Part shown: in pieces, positions 39,415 through 49,429 of the stretch
How positions within the stretch are numbered: the first letter of the stretch is position 1
Layout of the letters: the number at the start of each line of letters is the position of its first letter
NCBI GenBank assembly: GCA_947579665.1
Contig: OX388344.1
Coordinates: forward strand, 9,666,346 to 9,730,345
Direction: 5' to 3'
Source: Sympetrum striolatum
Taxonomy: Eukaryota; Arthropoda; Insecta; Odonata; Libellulidae
DNA length: 64,000 nt
Position numbers and translations under genes: made by a program
The notes under the pieces: model-generated
Told to the model about the DNA's origin: nothing
Database searches by the model: none
Seen by the model: only the letters and a program-made list of their open reading frames with translations

Positions 39415-39448
39415 CGTCCATCTTTGTCACCCAGGATTTCCAGTTATG
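39226..39448 (+). promoter_or_regulatory. CCAAT/GC-box promoter and first exon, right arm
   Basis: This is the mirror copy of 36,029-36,260. The GC box GGGCGG is at 39,240-39,245, CCAAT at 39,275-39,279, and a TCAGTT initiator-like string near 39,302. The ATG at 39,407 is followed by 14 codons (MLNVHLCHPGFPVM) and the donor ATG|GTAAGT at 39,448. An in-frame TGA lies upstream, so this ATG would be the start. Together with the left copy it forms a divergent pair of promoters about 3 kb apart, facing away from the centre. Confidence 0.4.
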
Positions 39449-41078
39449 GTAAGTCTCATTAAATAATTTATTATGTATTGTCTGAGAAAATATTGCTAAA
39501 GTTTGTTGGTAAATTTAATAATTTAAATTACTTCCTTATGTAATATCAGTGCACGACGCATCATTTGAATAATTTTGTGATTGATTTTAATTTAGGGTGA
39601 ATTAATGAGATGACATTAATCTTTTATTTAGAATCGGAACTGCTTAGTACGATTTCCTAAGTACGTTCTCAGGTTTAAAAGCTCGTTAAGGATGGTCATT
39701 AGCGGATTAAGGAAACATGTTTTCGTGTAAATGGGAATTTAAGACAGTTCTCCTGACATATTATGACTGTTTGACAGTAGGAAAGGAATGTCGCCGGGAC
39801 TAGATGCCGGTTCTCGCCTATTCTTCTCGAGAAATCCTTATTCGAGAATTTGCCTACGTCGACTCAATTCCCGAATGTAAAAGCCTCTTCTTTTGATTTT
39901 AATGTAATGAGTTTAGCTCTGAATTTGCGTATAGAAAACGAGATAAAATTTCCGATAAAGCCTCGGCTTTGCCACATGTATTTTCAATCTGCCTAGAATA
40001 CAGATCTGCAGTTTACACGACATGTTTTATCTAAATATATTTTTAAATGAGTTCTGTCGTTAACTTTTATCCTTCGATAAGTGCATGACGTCATCACATA
40101 AACAAGGGAAGATCGGATTTGAATTTTAACGGAAATTGCGGACGCATCGTAGCTGTTCACTGTTCATTTATTTATAGAATGTATTAACTTAATATTTTTG
40201 AATATTAATATAGTGGAATAGATTTATATCGTCTTTATATCTACGTAATCCTGTTTGTATTTCTTTATCATTCGCAGTAGTAATACCGGTCTTCTCTCGT
40301 CTATTATAATGATATTAAGTTGCAACATCCATCGAATGAGAATAATAATTATTTCACAACAATTTAGTTTCGGATTAAATATTCTGTGATCCTTTTTTGG
40401 AATTTTGATAAATTTGGAAGTTGGATCCTTGATTTTTAAACATTTAAGCTCGCAATCAGAATTAAACTTCTGAATTGTTTCTCTAGTGAATATTTCGTAC
40501 GTATGCAATTAGCTATTTCAAGTCGTCATCGGAGATTTGTTTTGAAAGCTAAAAATCTTGAATATTTCAACTGCCTTTTCATTACGAGTAACAAATTGAA
40601 ATTGAAATCAAGGAACGAGAGAAATAATTGCGAGTGAACCAGGACTCGAATTCAATTCAGTTTTCATGTACGAGTTTAAAATTTTCTAAGAAAACATTTT
40701 TTCGGTTTGAATTCCCTCCTTCCGCAATTAATAAACAGTTCAAGACGTATTTTTACTCGAATATATTTTCCAATTAGTCCTTCCGTTAATTTTTAGGCTT
40801 TGTTTAGATAATACTCATAAACATTACGGTAATCCTGGTATGAATTTAAAAAGAAATCAGCAGTTGAAGGAAACTTTAATAGATGCAATCTTATCAACGG
40901 CATCGATTATGTTAATCAAAAATCCTAATATCGATTTATAATTTTTTGTGGTTTAAATTTCAGAAGTTCGAACCGTTCCGCAATAAAAATGCCTTTGTCA
41001 TCTTAAACATTAAATTCAATATCTCTTAATCAGAACCGAATTTCTTTCTAATAATTGTAATTCAGATTTAAATTTATC

Positions 41079-41303
41079 ATGGATTGAGGATAGGAAATGA
41101 CTTTGCTCATGAAGTAGTGCGACTGAAACCCAATTATAAACAAAGGTGAAAAGTAGCGACATGACTGGGACTCGAACCCAGGTCTCCTACATTCCGGGCG
41201 GGTACTCTACAACTAAACTACCTAAGCTAAGAAAATCTGCCAGAAAGTGGGAGACCCGGGTTCGAGTCCCAGTCATGTCGCTATTTTTTGCCTCTGTTTA
41301 TCA
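41079..41303. mobile_element. SINE insertion with inverted tRNA-like heads and 11-bp target duplication
   Basis: The 225-bp insert is flanked by TTAAATTTATC at 41,068-41,078 and 41,304-41,314. The matching left-arm site near 34,241-34,252 is empty. Inside are two inverted tRNA-like pieces: on the minus strand TAGTTTAGTTGTAGAGT plus box B GGTTCGAGTCC, and on the plus strand GACCCGGGTTCGAGTCCCAG. They make arms of about 54 bp (41,138-41,192 and 41,247-41,300) around a 54-bp loop. This is a post-duplication insertion of a tRNA-derived SINE in a fold-back form. Confidence 0.8.
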
Positions 41304-41946
41304 TTAAATTTATCCTAATCATTTAAGGAATTCTCTTCCATTTTGTACGAATTTGTGAAATTAGTTCCTGTCAGCGGTCGTTATTTTTTAAGCTTACTCT
41401 CAATATTATTCGTTGATGTAACCATATTTATTATTCATTTATATTCAAATTGCATGTTTTGCTTTAATTTTTAATGGGTTTAGAATACTCTTCTGATTTC
41501 TATCAATTTAGAAGAATTTTCAGAAGTTTTAGTTGCTATAGTTCTCTAGTTCCTTGTTATCTTTAACGACGTAATTCTAAATCTCAATCGGCATTATTTC
41601 ATAATCTGAATCATATTTATTTCTTACCGTTTCATTGCAATTTTAATTTAGCTTGTTCACTATGGGAATGAGTTCGTGCCAAGATTTCAATATCTTCAGT
41701 TAATTTCTAAGAGTTTAATTAAGGCTTCTTTAAATTGTAATTATTCTTAGCTATTATCTTCTTAATATTTGGCTAATGATGTAACAAGATATTTCAAACT
41801 GTTTGCTCAACGGTTGCAAATAAACGGAAATACGTATTTTTTTAATTAATCCTTTCGCTTTACATTTGCGTGGCTTTAGAATGTAATTTTGATTTTAATC
41901 CTCACACATTTTATTAATTTTTAATTTATAATTTTTAATTATTTGG

Positions 41947-42057
41947 GAGACAACACCGATATTGTCCTGGCGTATTGCTCATTGGCGTCTTCTAGAAGTG
42001 AAAGTCCTGCAGGAGATCCTTCGATGGCAATGTCAGTGGATTGGAGCTTCAGCTTAG
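41947..42057 (+). CDS. Candidate exon 2, right arm
   Basis: This is the mirror copy of 33,466-33,576 with the donor TTAG|GTAAGG kept. The acceptor that is clean in the left arm (TTTAG) reads TTTGG here, so splicing would need the AG three bases further on. In phase with the ATG exon at 39,407-39,448 it encodes about 36 residues (TTPILSWRIAHWRLLEVK) to a TAG at its last codon. The second open frame reads NTDIVLAYCSLASSRSES. Confidence in coding is low. Confidence 0.3.
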   Translation, partial: ETTPILSWRIAHWRLLEVKVLQEILRWQCQWIGASA

Positions 42058-42361
42058 GTAAGGAGAATATATTTATTTTTATATCAATCTCTAATATAAC
42101 GTATTTTGAAAATGTCCTCCCGTTATGGACTGTGAAGTTTTATTTTTCACATCGTGTAATATATAATAAAAACCTACCATCAATTAAGTGATTTATTGAT
42201 CTATAGTTTTGGGGGTGAAAGAAGAATATTTCACAAGAACTTTGAGCATTACAACATAATCTGAACGACCATGTAGTAAGTTGCTATCTTTATAATTATC
42301 ATTTGGTGTAATTTCATGGAGAATAATTAGTACAGTACAGCAATACAATGGTCAGACATAC

Positions 42362-42487
42362 CCTTTCCCTTTTTCTGTATTTTTCTGTGATCTGACGCAG
42401 AAATGCATTTTCGCTTTCTTCGATGAGCTCTTTCCAAAACCTATTGATATTTCGCTTCCCTCTACCGTTGCTTTCACTTTCAAAGCA
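42362..42487 (-). CDS. Candidate internal exon, right arm
   Basis: This is the mirror copy of 33,031-33,156. On the minus strand the acceptor CTTCTTTTTACAG ends at 42,488 and the donor G|GTATGT begins at 42,361. The 42 codons are open, with NINRFWKELIEESENAFLRQ. Length, both splice sites and phase are conserved between the arms. On the plus strand an overlapping candidate terminal exon (42,401-42,493, acceptor TGACGCAG, stop TAA) reads KCIFAFFDELFPKPIDIS and is equally conserved, so the coding strand cannot be settled by eye. Confidence 0.4.
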
Positions 42488-43644
42488 CTGTAAAAAGAAG
42501 ATGTGATTACGTAAACAATCACTCTTAGACCAGTAATGGGTTTCCGACGTCCTTCAATTCATTTCACTTTCGAGGTATCAGTAAAAGAAGTAGGCTCATG
42601 CTAACAATGCCAAAAGACGAGTAATGACTTCCAAATGGCCTTCGATTCTTTGCCTTCATTCAAGTTCAAGGCGAACTCATCGTGTGTTTCTGCTAGAACT
42701 ATGTGTTTGTTTTCTTTCGTGCTTTTACCGCCTTGCCGGCGAAAAAGACACAATCAAAGAATACGATGGATACTAAAATGAAATTTATTGCTTTGATAAC
42801 CACTATTTTCAGATATTATTATAATATATACACATTTTTGACACTCAATGTATCTCCAATTAAATAAAATTTACATCGAGTGATACTGAATCTCGTATTT
42901 TTTTAGCTGCAATGACGAGATGCATAATCTTCACGATAAGACATTTGATAAAATCGAGCGATTACTTCCTGCATTAATATCTTCACCCCTTTGTTTTTCT
43001 TAAAATTATATTTGTTACACAATTATCGATTTGTATAGTATAATATATACTCATGGAGTGATAATAAACGAAATTTGAATATCAATAGATCTATTTAGAC
43101 GATTTTCAGGGAGTTATCAAACTGAAATCAAACAAACATAATTCACGTGCAGTACCGATTTTCAGGGCGCCCATTAGAGTTAGTGCACGACAACTAATAC
43201 CAACTTGTCTTGTTGCATCATAAAGGCTCATCTGCTATATTATTGCAAAACTATTGAGAAACGTGTGGCGATTAAAAAATAAATGCCATTCTCTTTAATT
43301 TAAATCGCTGAATCAGCAGTCAGTGAATATATTTGAGCCCAATTGTTATATAGATCAATAGAGATTTGAGACGTACGTAAAATAAATACATTTTACTTCA
43401 TTCTGTCAATCGCAAAAACATTACATACGATTTCTACCTCTGCTTAACTTCATTAAAGGCAACTTAATGATTCCACACACATCCCGGCTCTGAATAACAC
43501 TTTGTCATAATTTAATGATATTTAAGTGTTAACGCAAATAATTTAAACATAATGACATTAAACCGACACAATTTATGGATATGCAAATGAATCCTTAGCC
43601 ACTCGTGAGTCATCTAAATGTTTAAGAGGGCTACTTCCCAGTAA

Positions 43645-43930
43645 TATATCCCTCGTACCAAATTCCCCCCGGACCAATTCTTCGGGTGCCGATGAATTCG
43701 TACGCGGTGAATTCGTACGTGGTGAATTCGTACGCGGTGAATTGATTTCTCGCGCTGATGTTCTAAAAATTTTATTCAGTATTATGTTAATCTACACGCC
43801 CTGATTATTGGTTAATGTTATAATTATATCAACCGGGGGGTGGGTTGCGACGTGGTTGCAACATCAGCGCGGGGGATCAATTCCCCGTGTACGAATTCCC
43901 CCCGGACAAATTCACTGGGCGCCATTTCAT
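43645..43930 (-). mobile_element. Composite GAATTCGTACGCGG-rich repeat (right arm)
   Basis: This is the mirror copy of the element at 30,670-30,955. It has the GGTGAATTCGTACGCGG array at about 43,688-43,745, an inner inverted repeat (GCGCTGATGTT near 43,754 and AACATCAGCGC near 43,860), and direct ends near 43,650-43,690 and 43,885-43,925. Because it lies at the matching position in both arms, it was there before the palindrome formed. Confidence 0.55.
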
Positions 43931-44058
43931 AGGTTTACTGTGTTCATTAAAGGCAAATTATTCCTAAATAATGCATAGATTTACTCATTCTATCGCTGGA
44001 ACGCCTTCCAATGTTATTCTTACGCATTCTATCACTTGCAAATGTAAAATACAACTTT

Positions 44059-44298
44059 TTAAGGGTTTAATCGAGTCTGCAATTCGTTCCATAGCAATAT
44101 CTCACATGTTAAATAAGAATTGACATCTCTTTTATGAACAGAAAGGAAGAATAACTTACTATAATACTTAATAAATATTAGAATGAAATTGTCAGGACAA
44201 GCTGTTTGATTAAAATTGCGCATTCCTCTTTCTTTAAGAAATGCAATTTTCTCCTCCCAGTAGAAATTAACTAGGATTAACAACACAAACGTATTCAC
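44059..44298 (-). pseudogene. C-terminal open block, right-arm copy
   Basis: This reads open for 79 codons on the minus strand down to the stop shared with the left arm. It contains WEEKIAFLKERGMRNFNQTA and ends in WNELQTRLNP. It sits directly downstream (on the minus strand) of the block at 44,406-44,660 and probably belongs to the same former gene. The left-arm equivalent has in-frame stops in its first half, so at least that copy is dead. No known domain is visible. Confidence 0.35.
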
Positions 44299-44405
44299 GG
44301 TTTATCCGTCGTGGATTCCAGTATCATCATTCCCGATTCGATCTTTCTTTGTTTTCGTAGAGAAAATAGTGCATTTTGTTAGCAATATTCTTCGTAAATT
44401 TTAGA

Positions 44406-44660
44406 CTATTTTGAAGGAATGAGACATGTTGGATGGTAAAAGATGTTGAATAGCACTTTCAATGTAACAGTAGAAGAAAATATTGTCATTAACTCTGGGT
44501 ATTCAGTTCGATCTTTGTACAGTGTTTGTATGTTCGCTTTCAGAACCAAAAGCTCACGAAGGAAAACGTCCATGTCTGAAGGATTTATTCTTTTAGCAAA
44601 TTTCGAATCACAATCACATAAAATGAAACATGCTTCAAAATTGAATCGTTTCATATTCAC
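44406..44660 (-). pseudogene. Open block of the same unrecognised protein, right-arm copy
   Basis: This reads open for 84 codons on the minus strand, after a pyrimidine-rich stretch ending CCAAAG at about 44,668 that could be a 3' splice site. Content includes EACFILCDCDSKFAKRINPS. The left-arm equivalent (plus, from about 29,903) matches closely at its start but then shifts frame through an 11-base deletion. The frame here ends at a TAG at 44,406, where the left copy continues in the shifted frame. I recognise no domain. It may be a once-functional gene exon or a remnant of a mobile or viral gene. Confidence 0.4.
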
Positions 44661-45077
44661 TTTGGCAAGAATGTGGAAGAAAATTTGAGATAATTTATAT
44701 ACACAAAAACATCACTTTCAATCTATAAATCTTTAAAGCAATAAGAAACTAAGATATTAGTTTTCGAGCAAATTCCAGCACTGGTGACGTTTTTAAATTC
44801 ATCAATCTGACTGAATTACATCGATGTTAGTCTGATTACTTTGATGGATTATCAATTATTGATGGATTTAAGAACAGTCCGTAGGTTTTTTCTGCTGTTT
44901 TACTAGATTGCTTCCGTTGCATTTGCAATTTGTTCCATCTCCATAATTCCTTAAACTATGTTGAAACGTAAATCATCGCATCGTTTTTTTGCATTATAAA
45001 TACGTTTTATTTGTAAGTTTCCAATTACTTGCTTTTTAATGAGGTTATTCACATTTGAATGACCCGCTACTGTCATC

Positions 45078-45222
45078 AGAACCATCGGCTCTTCACCGGG
45101 AATTAATCTCGATGGAAGCGGTGGACATCGGTGGAAAGCATCGCAAATCCATTGATGAAAAAATGAACGGTTTGATGGATCCATCGATGAATCTAAAAAA
45201 GTGCGCACTCGAATCCTAGATT
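45078..45222 (+). CDS. Exon-like open block conserved with 29,380-29,520 (minus)
   Basis: Following ACTGTCATCAG (possible acceptor, ending at 45,079), the plus strand is open to a TAG near 45,217. It includes ALHRELISMEAVDIGGKHRK. The left-arm partner on the minus strand reads VLHRELISAMDIGGKHRKYI after a similar GTCGTCAG. Several changes keep the protein sequence, but indels separate the ends. There is no clear donor. It could be an upstream exon of the gene whose exons follow at 47,290, but no in-phase join could be shown. Confidence 0.3.
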
Positions 45223-46296
45223 GGTGTTATTAAAGTTACCTCGGCAAGTGTTTTTGTTTATTGCAAGCATTTCAAAGAGTATTACAATCAATTCAATATT
45301 TTCGTACAGCATTTCAGAATACGTGTAGTTACTAAAAGTGTGCTTCCTGTTGAGTGAATATGAACTTATATATACCCTGTGATCTTTCTTTCGGTATACA
45401 GGACTCCCAACATCTGTTACCTTAGAGTGTGGTGATATATAAGAATGACAAGTTACGAAATCTCTGATCTAATTTCTTTGGTTGGAATTCCACTCTCTTT
45501 TACAAAGTTCCCAATCAGTAAGCTATATAGTCCATATTTAACCAATCAAAATCATTATAAACCCTTCTATATAAAGGAAACTTTGGCGGTTTTTCTGAGA
45601 GTTTATTTAATACTGCTTTTAAAGTTAATTACATTTTGACAATATTCAGATGATTGTCTGTGTTCGATACTAAGTTTATGCAGTTATTGCCACTTTAAAA
45701 CCAGGCAAGTAAATGAATTTCTATTACGAAATAAACCTGTAATTTGTTTTGTTTTTATTCTCTACTTCTCACGAAATATTGGACTAGTGAGTAAAAGCAC
45801 AAGTATTATTTAGATAACCACAATTAAAAAGAAATGGTTGAACGTTTCTTACATTTCTCTGAACGATTTTATGGACGTTTATATTTGCAGATATGTAATT
45901 CGAAAATATTAAAAGGAGATGCAGTTCATTTTGATAAGAAAAAAACGTAAACTTTTAGCCAATTATGTTGAAAAGTGTGAATATAATTTACACTCTTAAA
46001 GAATTACTGATTGTAAATCTTGTATTATTTTTCCTACAAGTACATGCGGCATCTCAAACTCCTGACTGCGACTTTATTTGTGAGCAATCCAGTTGAACTT
46101 TCTACTTATTCCGTAACTTAATTTTCAAATGCCATTATTTCACCATTGATTGCGAGGTAATCTGACAAACTCAAGTAGTTATTTAGAGCTCAGGATTCGT
46201 GGTGACAACTACTTGATATATCTGGAATCAGTTATTTTAATCTGTTCTTAAGTTTTCCTTTAGAATAAGTAATTAACGATGCATTGAATGGTAGTA

Positions 46297-46508
46297 CAGT
46301 AAACTCCCGTTTATCCGAAATGTACGGCGGCCGGTTCGGATAACGAAAATTTCGGATAAACCGAAGTACCCGCGTTCAACATCCAGAATTGCGTCAATAC
46401 CGCGAAATATGAACGTAAAACGTGAGTTCGTAGAATGCTATTGATATGGTTCTGACTAAGCCTGCATGTTTCGGATAAAGCGGATTTCGGATAAACGGAA
46501 GTTTACTG
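46297..46508. mobile_element. pogo/Tigger-like MITE
   Basis: This 212-bp element has near-perfect terminal inverted repeats of about 22 bp: CAGTAAACTCCCGTTTATCC on the left and the complement of CAGTAAACTTCCGTTTATCC on the right. Both are flanked by TA. TIRs of this CAGTxxACTCxCGxTTATCC form and TA target duplications are typical of the pogo/Tigger group of Tc1/mariner elements. There is no coding capacity, so it is a non-autonomous MITE. Confidence 0.92.
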
Positions 46509-47289
46509 TATACTTCTATTCAATCTTTTCTAAATTCCTCAGAACAATTAGTAGTAATCAATCGCTGCCTACTTGAATTTATATTTAGTGAAGGCAGTGT
46601 TTGTTGGTAGTAGTTTAGTAAGAAGTGCATATATATGTATTAAACACCTGCTTCGTAGGTGCAGAGGGAATAATGCCCAATTCTTGTCAACCCTAGCTAA
46701 GGTGCTAATGGATTAAGGCACCTCGAACTGTATCTCTTAGCACCCGTTTAATCTGAGAGTTGGAGGCTCTACTGCCACCACCCATCTAGTCAATTTTATT
46801 AGGAAAATTATGAGGGATATCTGTTAGCTATTTTGAAAAAAAAACTCGATCCAAATTAAATGGAATATGTAGCTTAATGTCACAAGTAACACAGTTTGGT
46901 CTTCAAAGATCTATGCGAGTAAAACTGAACCTTTTTCTTTACGTATTTCTAATATTATTTGCAATCAATTATTCGGATGTTTAAGTATCGCATTCTCGTC
47001 TCCATACGATCTGCACCGAGTTCATTTTCCTCCTACGTCAGAACCATCCTTATTTCTATTCCTAGTGCCCTCAAATTACAATTCTTCTACTCTAATATTG
47101 TGTTTAGAAGTGTTGATGAGTACAATTTTTTAACATCGAAGTGGATCACCGTTATATAACTTCATAAAATTACATTAATACGATATTTTTCTTTGTCACC
47201 GGGAAATTTATTTTTAAATTATTCTCTTCTTGATATTACTATATTCACTAATAAATGATTAATTACTTTGGTGTTTCTATACTTTGCAG

Positions 47290-47411
47290 TTTAAAGAAAG
47301 TGAACTTGCCCAAATTTCAATAAGGCTTTACCGTATGACTTCACAAATGCGAGTGACCACCGTCAACGGAAGAGGCTGGAGGGACAACGGAAGGGTGGAT
47401 CTCCAAGTTAA
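47290..47411 (+). CDS. Exon n-2 of an unrecognised gene
   Basis: A strong acceptor (TTTCTATACTTTGCAG, ending at 47,289) opens a 122-base exon with 40 codons (FKESELAQISIRLYRMTSQM, then the motif VNGRGWRDNGRVDLQV). It leaves two bases before the donor AA|GTAAAC. It joins in phase to the exon at 48,779, recreating an AAG codon. The composition suggests alternating beta strands. I do not recognise the family. Earlier exons, including the start codon, were not located. Confidence 0.6.
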
Positions 47412-48215
47412 GTAAACAGACTATACTTTCATAATTTGCAGATTAATTTAAATTTCATCATCTTATGGTATTTCGACGTATTAAAAATTATATTTCAAAT
47501 TAAGGAAGCCATTTTTAAGTGAGATTTATGAATTTAACACATAGTTTTTGCTTATTAAAGTATTTATAATTTATTGCTTTTGCTTCTAAAATTCCAAACA
47601 AGAGAGAGACATGGCTGTTTTTATATGTCTGATAATATTAAAATAACTTATTTCCTTCTTAGCATTTTGCCTAATATTCAAATTTAATAATCACATTCAC
47701 ATATTCCTTCTGAGTCCATGAGCTATTTAAATTATTGCATTACCTTATATTTAGATATGTATATTTCCCTATTATGTGGAGTTTCTATGTAAATGCCGAT
47801 TTGAATGTGACTTTACCACTACGTTTAGATGACTGTTGCATTAAAAACAATCGTTGGCTTATAAGCTAGCCAAATCAAACTGTACAGACTCCGTACAATC
47901 CTTTTTCTCATAAAATTCGATACTTAACTTTCGATTGACTTTCCTATTAATAAAGAAATAAAAGAAGGATATTGAGTACCCGCCGTTAGTTGTCAGATGA
48001 AAAAGACGTATTTGACATCCTGGAGAATGGATTTAAATTCACGTTTTTTTCCTCAATTGTAATTATAAAATAAGGAATTAATATTTGGAGATTCTAATGA
48101 TTGCTAAAGATCAATGTTTTGCGAGAAAAACATAGTTTTTCCAGAATTCTTTTGGTATATTAGCGCATTTACCAAGGCCATTCATTCCACTTTTTAGAAA
48201 CGCCGCTTCCTTTAA

Positions 48216-48430
48216 TTATAATTTCATCTTATGAATTATGTTCTTTCTTTCAAACGCTAATAATTCTGAGGAAAATATATTTTTTCCACAAATGAAATTT
48301 TTGCCTACTAGTAACAAAAGCACGATCAGGTGACGACGATCATTCGTCGAAACCGGTCGTGTTTTTGATGTTGCTAGGCTAAATACAACTTGTGGAATAA
48401 GTACAATATTTTTTACATACAGATTCACAA
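48216..48430. repeat. Fragment of a dispersed repeat with GTCGAAACCGGTCGTG
   Basis: It contains GTCGAAACCGGTCGTG (48,343-48,362) followed by AACTTGTGGAAT. A related fragment in opposite orientation lies at 55,055-55,140 (CGACCGGTTTCGGAC, with AAAGTGGAATTTTG on its complement). It is interspersed, non-coding and unclassified. Confidence 0.45.
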
Positions 48431-48514
48431 ATCTCAAGGAAAATACTAAATTATTTTTCAACATGCGATGTAAATTAAATTTTACTTAGCAGAGGAAAGC
48501 CTATGACTTAAACA

Positions 48515-48730
48515 GTGCAGTACAAGAAGTGAAAAATAGTAACTTTGCTGGGACTCGAAGCCAAGCACACCACTCTAAAGGATGTAGCTTTGTAGATTAT
48601 TAGATAAGATACTAGTATTTTAGTGGTTAGAATGACGGTAATTTTGAGCGATTGGATTACCCGTCCAGAATGTGAGAGACCCGGGTTCATGTCCCAGTCA
48701 AGACACTATTTTTCACTTCTCGTAAACACC
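48515..48730. mobile_element. Fold-back tRNA-like SINE
   Basis: Two inverted tRNA-like parts are present: GTGAAAAATAGTAACTTTGCTGGGACTCGAAGCC on the left as complement of a box B (given here in two shorter parts: GTGAAAAATAGT and GGGACTCGAAGCC), and GAGACCCGGGTTCATGTCC with ACTATTTTTCAC on the right. It is the same family as the insert at 41,079-41,303. A decayed copy at 52,490-52,640 goes with the duplicated exon there, so the SINE predates that duplication. Confidence 0.6.
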
Positions 48731-48778
48731 TTTTTTGTTATTCGATGCATTATTAATTTGAATTTGTTTGTCTTTAAG

Positions 48779-48893
48779 GATTAATGGAGATCTGCAATCG
48801 ATTCACATATCGATACTGCCCAGGTATGATGTGACTACGCAGAGAAAAACATCACCGGAGATCCACATGGAGTCGTCGGAGTTCAAAATTAAG
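48779..48893 (+). CDS. Exon n-1 of the same gene
   Basis: An acceptor TTTGTCTTTAAG ends at 48,778, and the donor AAG|GTAATGAG follows 48,893. The 115-base exon supplies one base to finish the split Lys codon, then 38 codons (INGDLQSIHISILPRYDVTT through SSEFKIK) ending in phase 0. The reading frame is continuous with both neighbouring exons. A decayed duplicate of this exon and its donor lies at 52,693-52,854. The frame extends a little upstream and downstream without a stop, but the splice sites set the limits. Confidence 0.6.
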
Positions 48894-49342
48894 GTAATGA
48901 GAATTTTTAATTACTCCGAATCGCTGTATTTCACCTTCTGGCCTTTTTAAACATATAAATAGAGAAGTACGTCTATTCTACGATCTCAATCTTAAAAATT
49001 TATTTGGTTCATATTAGTATAACGTCATCGTCGTCATCAATATCCCCCAAAGGGATACTATGTTATTAGTGCCTTCCTTATATAAAAATTTATCCACATG
49101 TATAACTCGAATAATTAAAAAATAAATGACTTTCCTACTATTAAAATATTTTGGTTCAAATAGATAAATTATGGTTCAAGAAGGGTTTGAACTGGCTCCC
49201 GATTAGAGACACGTCAAAAAAAAAAAAGCCGACTGTGTGCCCTCTTAATTTATGGGCGTTATTGAATTTCCAGCCCCTTGGCTTCAAATTGAACCTTTTC
49301 AATTTCTGCATCTTTCTTAATGAAAAAGTGCTTTTGCATATT

Positions 49343-49412
49343 GGCTCCCACCGGGAATTGATCCCGGGACCACTTTCACCAGACGCGCTGTCCACATGAC
49401 TATCCGAGAGCC
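49343..49412 (-). mobile_element. tRNA-like SINE head
   Basis: On the minus strand the 70-base segment begins GGCTCTC and ends GGGAGCC, which pair as a 7-bp acceptor-type stem with one G-U. It has a box B GGGATCAATTCCC. The D and anticodon regions are irregular and no normal anticodon loop is evident, so a SINE head or tRNA pseudogene is more likely than a functional tRNA. Its tail probably runs toward 49,200. Confidence 0.55.
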
Positions 49413-49429
49413 TTGACACGTTGATATTT

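Larger units (their letters stand above)
38660..45330 (-). repeat. Right arm of the palindrome
   Basis: This is the inverted counterpart of 29,242-36,830. It carries the same order of blocks in mirror image, including the GAATTCGTACGCGG-rich composite element, the CCAAT/first-exon region and the open blocks. It lacks most of 31.38-32.33 kb and has in its place about 70 bp near 43,140-43,210. It has a private SINE insertion at 41,079-41,303. Outside 45,345 the match to the left flank ends. Confidence 0.95.

Noticed and set aside
49343..49412. Functional tRNA gene
   Set aside because: The acceptor stem and box B are present, but the D and anticodon arms do not fold normally. A SINE head is more likely.
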